Shown piece after piece: positions 1-4,474 of a stretch of 7,526 nucleotides of DNA. The notes beneath the pieces were generated by a model, which was not told the DNA's origin, did not search any database, and saw nothing but the letters and a program-made list of their open reading frames with translations. The first letter of the stretch is position 1. Every line of letters begins with the position of its first letter. Source of the stretch: Oscillospiraceae bacterium (GTDB lineage Bacteria; Bacillota; Clostridia; Saccharofermentanales; Saccharofermentanaceae); the NCBI GenBank assembly GCA_902767145.1, contig CACXGG010000045.1:1-7526 (forward strand), given 5' to 3'. A program made the translations under genes and the position numbers.

Positions 1-23
1 ATGCTTTCAAATCTTTCGTCCAT
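1..23 (-). CDS. Start of an unidentified gene running off the left edge
   Basis: Only the first seven codons and part of an eighth are present, reading MDERFES from an ATG at 21-23. The start is supported by a GGAG ribosome binding site a few bases upstream and by an extended -10 promoter at 52-60 in the same direction. It lies downstream of the RibD-like reductase gene on the same strand and appears to have its own promoter. Seven residues are far too few to identify a family, so no function is proposed. The call rests entirely on promoter, ribosome binding site and start spacing. Confidence 0.5.
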
Positions 24-51
24 ATCCGTCTCCAAAAAAGTCAGCCCGATA

Positions 52-60
52 ATTATAGCA
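52..60 (-). promoter_or_regulatory. Extended -10 promoter for the left-edge gene
   Basis: On the minus strand the sequence reads TGCTATAAT, a consensus extended -10 element (TG-n-TATAAT). Transcription would start near position 45, leaving a leader of about 22 nt before the ATG at 21-23. No good -35 hexamer is seen at the usual spacing, which is typical of extended -10 promoters. The region between the reductase stop codon and this element (58-92) shows no convincing terminator, so read-through from the upstream operon is also possible. Confidence 0.55.
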
Positions 61-92
61 CAACTAAAACGGGAAACTTTGGGACAGATCTT

Positions 93-773
93 TCAGCTTA
101 CGACCTGATACCTGACCCTTATATACGAATCACTGAGGACAGTACAATCCGTGAGTTTCAGGACTCCGATACCCGATAATCCATCACGTGATAAAATGGA
201 CCTTCCATCCACCAGAGACGATGTATCCTTACCTCCGATAAGCGCAGGTGCAATAACGATATCCACATTATCCAGGAGCTTTTCCCTGAGGAACATCCCA
301 TTCACTGTCCCGCCGCTCTGAACCGTCAGCCTTTCACAGCCAAAAGAAGTCTTAAGTTCACAAAGTGCCTCCTTAAGGGATATCTTCTCCTGGAAAATGA
401 TATGGAGATTATCTTCCTTAACTGAGAAGGCAGGATGCTCCTTATTAGAAGTGATGAGCACAAACTCCTTAGACCTTCTGCAAAGATAAGTAATGCCGTG
501 CTCTGTAAGATGTGTATTATCCAGAAGGACAAAGGATACCGGCGTCTTATCAGGGAAAGGCTTTTCGTTGACTCCCATCTTTTCCTGGACACGCCCCGTA
601 TTGAAAGACCACAGGTCCGTTGTCTGCTCTATCTCGTAGTACTGGTGAAGTCCTTCTCTGAGACCATCTATCGCAGGGAAGTCCTTATCTACATCAAGTT
701 CATCAGATGCCCCGGTACTGATCTTTCCGTCCAGGGACATGAGCATGAATAAAGTCGTTACCGGCCTGTCCAT
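93..773 (-). CDS. RibD C-terminal-domain (dihydrofolate-reductase-like) NADPH reductase
   Basis: The 226-residue protein matches the stand-alone RibD_C family, which has the dihydrofolate reductase fold and reduces a pterin- or pyrimidine-like substrate with NADPH in the cytoplasm. Visible signatures are the N-terminal strand and SLDGKIS motif (residues 13-19), a glycine-rich SGGTVNG nucleotide-binding segment (153-159), and APALIGGKDT (175-184). The cytidine-deaminase half of full-length RibD is absent, and no riboflavin synthesis genes are nearby, so this is probably not the riboflavin pathway enzyme; its substrate is unknown. It starts with ATG 12 nt after the Nudix stop codon and has only a weak GGGG ribosome binding site, suggesting translational coupling at the end of the operon. 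The length is normal for the single-domain family. Confidence 0.85.
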   Translation of the reverse strand: MDRPVTTLFMLMSLDGKISTGASDELDVDKDFPAIDGLREGLHQYYEIEQTTDLWSFNTGRVQEKMGVNEKPFPDKTPVSFVLLDNTHLTEHGITYLCRRSKEFVLITSNKEHPAFSVKEDNLHIIFQEKISLKEALCELKTSFGCERLTVQSGGTVNGMFLREKLLDNVDIVIAPALIGGKDTSSLVDGRSILSRDGLSGIGVLKLTDCTVLSDSYIRVRYQVVS

Positions 774-785
774 ATAGATACCCCG

Positions 786-1322
786 TCAAAGAAGATCCTT
801 AAGATATGTTTCATATCTCAGGTTATGCGCCTTCATGGCCTTATCAGAATCCACATACTCGAGAAGACCTTTTTTATCCACCCATTTATATTCCGTGGTC
901 TCGCCCTCCTGAAGAACGATCCTGTCCTTATCTCCGCTTACGTTCGCAATATAGGAATAGTACATTCCATGGCTCTTAGTACTGAAGGAGATCCCCACAA
1001 GTTCCAGGGAATCAGCTGTAAGTCCCGTCTCCTCGAAAAGCTCACGGACTGCAGCTTCAAGAGGCTCCTCCCCGCTCAGCGCAGATCCGCCGGCACTTGC
1101 CTCCCAGAATCCCGGGAAGACTTCTTTCCCTTCGTCCCTCTTAGTCAGAAGATAAGTCCCGTCAGTATGCAGCACCAGAAGATCCACCACAAGATGGAAC
1201 CTGTCCTCAGGTATATACTTAAAATTACCAAAGCCCCTGGCAAAGGTCTCCCCTGTCCTGTTTCCTTCAGGATCATAAAGATCCCATATCTCCGGCTTAT
1301 TCACGTTCTCTTCCCTTGTCAT
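786..1322 (-). CDS. Nudix hydrolase
   Basis: A 178-residue protein with a perfect Nudix box (GX5EX7REUXEEXGU) at residues 79-101: G79, E85, then RELFEETGL at 93-101. Nudix enzymes hydrolyse a nucleoside diphosphate linked to another group, using divalent metal bound by the box glutamates. The N-terminal WDLYDPEGNRTGE segment (13-25) and the position of the box resemble the isopentenyl-diphosphate-isomerase-like/YfcD branch, whose substrates are poorly defined. The ATG at 1320-1322 is preceded by purine-rich GGGGGATAGGAAG. It is the fourth gene of a five-gene minus-strand set, 18 nt after the flavoprotein and 12 nt before the reductase. The fold assignment is secure; the substrate is not predictable. 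Confidence 0.93.
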   Translation of the reverse strand: MTREENVNKPEIWDLYDPEGNRTGETFARGFGNFKYIPEDRFHLVVDLLVLHTDGTYLLTKRDEGKEVFPGFWEASAGGSALSGEEPLEAAVRELFEETGLTADSLELVGISFSTKSHGMYYSYIANVSGDKDRIVLQEGETTEYKWVDKKGLLEYVDSDKAMKAHNLRYETYLKDLL

Positions 1323-1340
1323 CTTCCTATCCCCCTGGCT

Positions 1341-1817
1341 TTATGATTCGTTCACGAGCTTGCCGGTAATATGCTCAGGTATCAGTTCAAGACACTGAGC
1401 CCTGGGAAGCGCGTGTTCCACCTCATGCCGTATATATTCTTCGTCGTCCGTGAACTTACGGCACAGATTCTCTCCGATCTTTGTTATGGTATCAGGATCT
1501 GTAACAAATCCGATCCTGCCGAAAACGATAACAGAAGTGATATTAAGAGCCCATTCTCCTTCTTTTCTGAACCCTTCATCCATGACGCAGAAACTCACCT
1601 TATCACACCTGGTGAGCGCATCGATCTTGTGTCCTTCGCGTGCTCCGTGAAAGTAGAGTTTCCCGTCTTCTTCGCAGTACCAGTGATCCAGTGGGATACC
1701 ATAGGGATATCCGTCGTCTCCGATCATGGAAAGGACACCCCGGGGTTGTTCCTTCAGGATACGGATACACTCTTCTTCACTTACCTGCTGGTTAAACCTG
1801 CGCATCTTTCTGAACAT
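1341..1817 (-). CDS. Nim/pyridoxamine 5'-phosphate oxidase-like flavoprotein
   Basis: The 158-residue protein belongs to the split-barrel FMN-binding superfamily, in the group that includes NimA-type 5-nitroimidazole resistance proteins (Pyridox_ox_2-like). Typical features in order are MRRFNQQ near the start, EECIRILKEQPRGVLSM (15-31), DDGYPYGIPLDHWY (34-47), the family hallmark LYFHGAREGHKIDAL (54-68), and a central strand with VSFCVMD (74-80). Family members bind FMN or another cofactor as dimers in the cytoplasm and usually act as reductases; true Nim activity cannot be inferred. The ATG at 1815-1817 is favoured over an internal ATG four codons later because AAGGAT and AGGG purine stretches sit upstream of it. 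A separate promoter overlapping the end of the MFS gene may make it the first gene of a sub-operon. Confidence 0.87.
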   Translation of the reverse strand: MFRKMRRFNQQVSEEECIRILKEQPRGVLSMIGDDGYPYGIPLDHWYCEEDGKLYFHGAREGHKIDALTRCDKVSFCVMDEGFRKEGEWALNITSVIVFGRIGFVTDPDTITKIGENLCRKFTDDEEYIRHEVEHALPRAQCLELIPEHITGKLVNES

Positions 1818-1856
1818 CTTCCCTATCCTTCCTTTCTCGAAAAAACTGTTAACACG

Positions 1857-1865
1857 ATTATATCA
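1857..1865 (-). promoter_or_regulatory. Extended -10 promoter overlapping the MFS stop codon
   Basis: On the minus strand TGATATAAT forms a consensus extended -10, and its TGA is the stop codon of the MFS transporter gene. Transcription would begin near 1850, giving a leader of about 33 nt before the flavoprotein ATG. No strong -35 is visible at 17 nt. An 8-bp perfect palindrome, TGTTAACA (1847-1854), falls at the predicted start site and might be an operator, though it is short enough to be chance. This would allow the flavoprotein, Nudix and reductase genes to be expressed apart from the acetyltransferase and transporter. Confidence 0.5.
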
Positions 1866-3074
1866 AAGCGCTGCCTTGCTGCTACTATGCTTCATGGAAG
1901 TCATGGCAATGGTGCCGATAACAGTACCGGCAGCGCAGACCAGCGTGCCTGTGACGAGCATGACCGTGATACCGAAATTATCCAGGATCACTCCGCTTAT
2001 GAGATTTGAAAACACCCCTCCCACAGTGATGGCACTGGTTACATATGCCTGACCCTTAACCTGGTCATTATCCTCCATGGTAGTACTTACATAGTAGGCC
2101 GCAGCAGGAGTAAATACTGCGTATGCAAAGAGCTGGAAGGACTGGCTCAGATACATCATGGCCATGTTGGTAGCGAAGATAAGGATCGTGATCTTTATAA
2201 GGAATGCAAATCCCGACACGACCAGGAGCTTGTTGGAGGAGATCTTCTTCAGGACAAAACCGATAAGAGCCATAACAGGAAGCTCCAGTATCGCCTGAAG
2301 GAAGTTGGCATATCCCAGCTCGGTCTCTCCTCCTCCAAGATCCCTGATGATCTGGATCATAAAATCATTGATCATGTTGTGGGCGAAGAAAAAGCAGATA
2401 GTACCCACCAGAAAGACGGTAAAGGCAGGATACGCCTTTGCAAAGCTGATAAGTCCATTGTGGGCTGCCTTTTTCGCCGTCTCCCCTGATGCCTCATCAG
2501 AAGCCATGGGCTTTACGAAGGTAAGAGCCAGTACAAAGGACAGTGCCATGGTGATGATATTTACGATGAGAAGGACGGTTACGCCGTTACTTTCAACGAA
2601 CCTTCCGATAAAGAAAGCAGTAAACGCAAAGCTTGCAGATCCGAGGCCTCTGGCAAGGCCGTAATCGATCCTGCTGCCGGCTTTCTGATATTCAAAGCAG
2701 AGGGCTGTCATAACAGGCTGATACGCAAACTGGATCATGTAGATCAGTGCATAGACAGCAAATATCACAGCCTTAAGGTCTTTTACGAAAAGGAGAACCA
2801 CAGAACCAAGAAGTATCACGACTACGGATATCATGATGAACCTTCTGTTGGTGAGAAAGCCCCTCCTGTCTATGACTCCCGCGATAACGGGCTGGAATAT
2901 AGCGGAGACGATATTTGCCACCGCCAGAAGGACGCCCACCTCCGTGTTGGAGAATCCGCGGTCCAGCAGAAATACCGCCGCACAGGCATGGATAGTACAG
3001 AATGCCACGAAGTAAGTGGCATTCATGAGTGTATATCTTAAGGTCCAAAGACCGCCTTTTTTAGTATCTTCCAT
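1863..3074 (-). CDS. Major facilitator superfamily transporter (12 TM)
   Basis: A 403-residue polytopic membrane protein with alternating hydrophobic segments consistent with twelve transmembrane helices in two halves, separated by a cytoplasmic loop around residues 190-210 (MASDEASGETAKKAAHNG). The N-terminal half carries VFLLDRGFSNTEVGVLL (34-50) and the loop 2-3 signature GVIDRRG (66-72), characteristic of the MFS_1-like group that also contains LacY/NupG-type proton symporters. Direction and substrate cannot be read from sequence. The ATG at 3072-3074 follows AGGGAAGAG. It begins 16 nt after the acetyltransferase stop codon, so the two are very probably co-transcribed; its own stop codon overlaps a promoter for the next gene. 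Length is normal and there is no sign of truncation. Confidence 0.9.
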   Translation of the reverse strand: MEDTKKGGLWTLRYTLMNATYFVAFCTIHACAAVFLLDRGFSNTEVGVLLAVANIVSAIFQPVIAGVIDRRGFLTNRRFIMISVVVILLGSVVLLFVKDLKAVIFAVYALIYMIQFAYQPVMTALCFEYQKAGSRIDYGLARGLGSASFAFTAFFIGRFVESNGVTVLLIVNIITMALSFVLALTFVKPMASDEASGETAKKAAHNGLISFAKAYPAFTVFLVGTICFFFAHNMINDFMIQIIRDLGGGETELGYANFLQAILELPVMALIGFVLKKISSNKLLVVSGFAFLIKITILIFATNMAMMYLSQSFQLFAYAVFTPAAAYYVSTTMEDNDQVKGQAYVTSAITVGGVFSNLISGVILDNFGITVMLVTGTLVCAAGTVIGTIAMTSMKHSSSKAAL

Positions 3075-3090
3075 CTGATCTCTTCCCTGT

Positions 3091-3645
3091 TTAAGTACCC
3101 ATAGGATATTCAGACTTCAGAAGTCTGTATTCCACACGTGTCTTCATCCTGCCGTCATGCCACTCATAGTCAACATGTTCCGCTTCTTTTATCATCCCGC
3201 ACTTCTGCATGACACGCTCCGAGCCGATGTTCTCTGCAAGGCATCCTGTAGTGATCCTGTACACATTATCAATGGTAAATGCGTATTCGATCACCTTCTT
3301 CAAAGCTTCCGTGGTATATCCTTTTCCCCAGAACTTCGGATATGTGAAATAACCCATATGAACGAGCTTTCCGGCAGGAGTATTATCAGTAACCGTATAA
3401 CCGATACTGCCTACCTGCTCATGGTTATCCTTTAATTCCATGTGAAGGAAATAGAATTCCCTTTCTTCACGCGCCATGTCTTCCAGAACATTTTTGAGGT
3501 CTTCCCTGGCAGCCTCCATGGAATCAAGCCTGATATCTCCCATGTAGTACATGGTCTGATCGTCAGTCTTAAGTCTATAGTAATCATCTAAGTCTTCTGC
3601 GACATAGTCTCTTAGTATAAGCCTGTCTGTTTCAAGGTAGATCAT
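3091..3645 (-). CDS. GNAT family N-acetyltransferase (RimJ/RimL-like)
   Basis: The 184-residue protein starts with the classic LETDRLILRDY (4-14) of RimJ/RimL-type GNAT enzymes, which transfer acetyl from acetyl-CoA to a protein N-terminus, amino acid or small amine. The acetyl-CoA-binding motif A is YPKFWGKGYTTEAL (102-115), followed by the conserved NIGSERVMQKCGM (139-151), in which N139 and S142 are the usual CoA-side residues. The C-terminus VEYRLLK is also typical. The ATG at 3643-3645 is fixed by this N-terminal match, yet no ribosome binding site precedes it and a TATAAT lies 6 nt upstream, implying a leaderless transcript. It is the first gene of the five-gene left-hand set. Acceptor substrate unknown. 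Confidence 0.92.
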   Translation of the reverse strand: MIYLETDRLILRDYVAEDLDDYYRLKTDDQTMYYMGDIRLDSMEAAREDLKNVLEDMAREEREFYFLHMELKDNHEQVGSIGYTVTDNTPAGKLVHMGYFTYPKFWGKGYTTEALKKVIEYAFTIDNVYRITTGCLAENIGSERVMQKCGMIKEAEHVDYEWHDGRMKTRVEYRLLKSEYPMGT

Positions 3646-3651
3646 GGTTAG

Positions 3652-3657
3652 ATTATA
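3652..3657 (-). promoter_or_regulatory. TATAAT -10 element for the GNAT operon
   Basis: A perfect TATAAT on the minus strand, with exactly 6 nt (CTAACC) before the GNAT ATG, would place the transcription start on the A of the start codon. The -35 at 17 nt spacing (CTTATA) is weak, with three matches to consensus. No other promoter is seen between the tRNA terminator and this gene. The element overlaps a plus-strand TATACT. Confidence 0.55.
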
Positions 3658-3659
3658 CT
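3654..3659 (+). promoter_or_regulatory. Possible plus-strand -10 element (TATACT)
   Basis: TATACT on the plus strand lies 18 nt upstream of a strong AAGGAGG site and could start transcription near 3666 toward the truncated tautomerase-like frame. The -35 candidate at 17 nt (TTCAAG, 3631-3636) is poor and lies inside the GNAT coding region. It overlaps the opposite-strand TATAAT by four bases, giving a potential bidirectional promoter. Confidence 0.3.
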
Positions 3660-3677
3660 ATACAAAGACAGATTTAT

Positions 3678-3684
3678 AAGGAGG
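3678..3684 (+). promoter_or_regulatory. Strong plus-strand ribosome binding site
   Basis: AAGGAGG, a perfect anti-Shine-Dalgarno match, lies 6 nt before an ATG at 3691. It is the best ribosome binding site in the window and the only convincing one on the plus strand. Such a site argues that the short frame after it is, or was, the start of a translated gene rather than chance. Confidence 0.6.
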
Positions 3685-3690
3685 ACCGCC

Positions 3691-3747
3691 ATGCCCCACG
3701 TAGAGATAAGCTGCTTCCCCGGGCCCGGTCTTCTATTACCGTTTTAA
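3691..3747 (+). pseudogene. Truncated 4-oxalocrotonate tautomerase-like gene remnant
   Basis: An 18-codon frame follows the AAGGAGG site. Its first 11 residues, MPHVEISCFPG, resemble the N-terminus of small tautomerase family proteins, whose Pro-2 becomes the catalytic N-terminal proline and which commonly begin MPH-x-x-I-x-x-FPG. After FPG the reading turns to PGLLLPF and stops at TAA (3745-3747), whereas family members run to roughly 60 residues or more. The break falls within the GC palindrome CCGGGCCCGG (3719-3728), a plausible deletion point. I could not recognise the rest of a tautomerase in any frame up to the terminator at 3808. Alternatives are a short translated leader or small protein. 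The similarity is judged from memory of the family, not from a search. Confidence 0.45.
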
Positions 3748-3788
3748 ATTCCCGATTTCGGGAATGAAAAGTGTGTTTTTCGGGAATG
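3748..3788. repeat. Ten-bp direct repeat with an inverted copy
   Basis: TTCGGGAATG occurs at 3757-3766 and again at 3779-3788, a 22-bp period (about two helical turns). The reverse complement of its core, ATTCCCGA, lies at 3748-3755 and can pair with either copy. The first pairing is a perfect 8-bp inverted repeat around two bases. There is no U-tract, so it is not a terminator. It could be a protein binding site or a trace of local duplication. Confidence 0.4.
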
Positions 3789-3807
3789 CGAATCCGGCTT
3801 ATAAACG

Positions 3808-3840
3808 AAAAGACCGTTTCTGAAAAAGAAACGGTCTTTT
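3808..3840 (-). terminator. Symmetrical rho-independent terminator after tRNA-Leu
   Basis: Two perfectly complementary 13-nt arms (AAAAGACCGTTTC, 3808-3820, and its complement at 3828-3840) flank a 7-nt loop. The A/T ends of the arms give a U-run on either strand, so it can terminate both the minus-strand tRNA transcript, whose CCA end lies 2 nt upstream, and any plus-strand transcript from the tautomerase-like remnant. Confidence 0.85.
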
Positions 3841-3842
3841 GC

Positions 3843-3925
3843 TGGTGCGGGCGACAGGACTTGAACCTGCACGGTTTCCCACCAGAACCTAAATCTGGCA
3901 TGTCTGCCAATTCCACCACGCCCGC
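3843..3925 (-). tRNA. tRNA-Leu (anticodon UAG)
   Basis: An 83-nt tRNA including an encoded CCA end. The acceptor stem pairs GCGGGCG (3919-3925) with CGCCCGC perfectly. The D-arm region reads TGGTGGAATTGGCAGAC. The anticodon stem CCAGA/TCTGG encloses loop TTTAGGT with anticodon TAG at 3889-3891, decoding CUN leucine codons. A long class II variable arm (TGGGAAACCGT) follows, as expected for leucine, and the T arm has GCAGG-TTCAAGT-CCTGT with one G-U closing pair. It lies immediately downstream of the lipoprotein terminator and is followed directly by its own terminator. Antisense or sense open frames through it are artefacts. Confidence 0.97.
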
Positions 3926-3927
3926 AT

Positions 3928-3954
3928 AAAAAAGCCGGCCATTACTGACCGGCT
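3928..3954 (-). terminator. Rho-independent terminator after the lipoprotein gene
   Basis: On the minus strand AGCCGGTCA and TGGCCGGCT form a 9-bp stem (one T-G pair) around GTAA, followed by a six-U run (3928-3933). The stem begins 23 nt after the lipoprotein stop codon. Its U-tract ends 2 nt before the first base of tRNA-Leu. Confidence 0.82.
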
Positions 3955-3957
3955 GTT

Positions 3958-3963
3958 ATTATA
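3958..3963 (-). promoter_or_regulatory. Probable -10 element of the tRNA-Leu promoter
   Basis: A perfect TATAAT on the minus strand lies between the lipoprotein stop codon and the terminator hairpin. The predicted start (about 3951) falls in the first arm of that hairpin. The -35 at 17 nt spacing is ATGCAA, the last two sense codons of the lipoprotein gene, with three matches to consensus. It is the only promoter candidate close enough to serve the tRNA independently. Confidence 0.5.
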
Positions 3964-3977
3964 CAACAATATGCTGC

Positions 3978-4412
3978 TTATTGCATGGGCTGGACCTTGC
4001 TTGCCTCTACGATAAGAAGGTTATCGAGCTCAACATAAGTTCCGTCTGTACCGATAACTGATACAACAGCGCCTACGGGGTAAACGAGTTCGCAGTCCTG
4101 AACATCCCTGTCTGTGTAAGCGATAGCTTCCTCGATGACTTCGTAAGCTCTGGGCTCACCGAAGTTGGAGTAGTTAGCTGCATCGAAGGGAACGCCTGTG
4201 GGAACAGGTGTAGCTGCAGGCTCTGTCTCCTCTTCTGTCTCTTCGGATGTCTCTGCAACAGTCTCATCCTCGGAAGGAGCCTGTGTCTCTGCTTCAGTTA
4301 CCTGAGGTGCAGAAGTAGGTACAGTCTCAAATTCCTCTTCCTTGTTAAGGCAGGAAGAAACGCCTATAAGCATTGCCAGTGTAAGTACGATGGCTGTAAT
4401 TCTCTTGTTCAT
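3978..4412 (-). CDS. Small acidic lipoprotein of unknown function
   Basis: A 144-residue predicted exported lipoprotein. The signal peptide has a basic start (MNKR), a hydrophobic core (residues 5-18) and a lipobox VSSC with the lipidated cysteine at position 21. Residues 24-72 form a low-complexity linker rich in Glu, Thr, Pro and Ala, as in clostridial surface lipoproteins that need a flexible, probably disordered stalk. Residues about 73-144 appear folded, with GAVVSVIGTDGTYVELDNLLIVEA suggesting beta strands; I do not recognise the domain. The ATG at 4410-4412 has GGAGG 6 nt upstream. It has its own TATAAT promoter just after lepA and its own terminator, so it is probably monocistronic. 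It would be anchored on the outer face of the membrane. Confidence 0.85.
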   Translation of the reverse strand: MNKRITAIVLTLAMLIGVSSCLNKEEEFETVPTSAPQVTEAETQAPSEDETVAETSEETEEETEPAATPVPTGVPFDAANYSNFGEPRAYEVIEEAIAYTDRDVQDCELVYPVGAVVSVIGTDGTYVELDNLLIVEASKVQPMQ

Positions 4413-4440
4413 ACTAAACCTCCAATAGATCAGTCAATAC

Positions 4441-4446
4441 ATTATA
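4441..4446 (-). promoter_or_regulatory. TATAAT -10 element for the lipoprotein gene
   Basis: A perfect TATAAT lies in the 62-nt gap after lepA. The predicted start near 4434 leaves a leader of about 22 nt containing the GGAGG site at 4419-4423. The -35 region is weak. Both this and the tRNA promoter read TTGTATAAT. No terminator is visible between the lepA stop and this element, so read-through from lepA may add to expression. Confidence 0.55.
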
Positions 4447-4474
4447 CAATATCGTGTTTTACAATTGCTTTACT

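Noticed and set aside
24..92. Riboswitch or terminator downstream of the reductase gene
   Set aside because: The 69-nt gap holds a promoter but no stable hairpin with a U-tract and no room for a known riboswitch fold.
825..1346. 173-codon plus-strand frame opposite the Nudix gene
   Set aside because: The perfect Nudix box is on the minus strand; the plus frame is a shadow without its own signals.
1371..2009. 212-codon plus-strand frame opposite the flavoprotein and MFS genes
   Set aside because: It crosses two well-supported minus-strand genes, has no initiation signals and shows no protein family features.
3674..3919. 81-codon minus-strand frame starting MVELADMPDLGSGG
   Set aside because: It is a translation of tRNA-Leu and its terminator; this peptide pattern is a well-known artefact of leucine tRNA genes.
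3843..3925. tRNA-Leu as an integration site for a mobile element
   Set aside because: No integrase, no direct repeat of the tRNA 3' end, and no foreign genes are seen on either side within the window.
4447..4474. Terminator after lepA
   Set aside because: Only the short palindrome CAATTG is present; there is no stable stem or U-tract, so no terminator is annotated.
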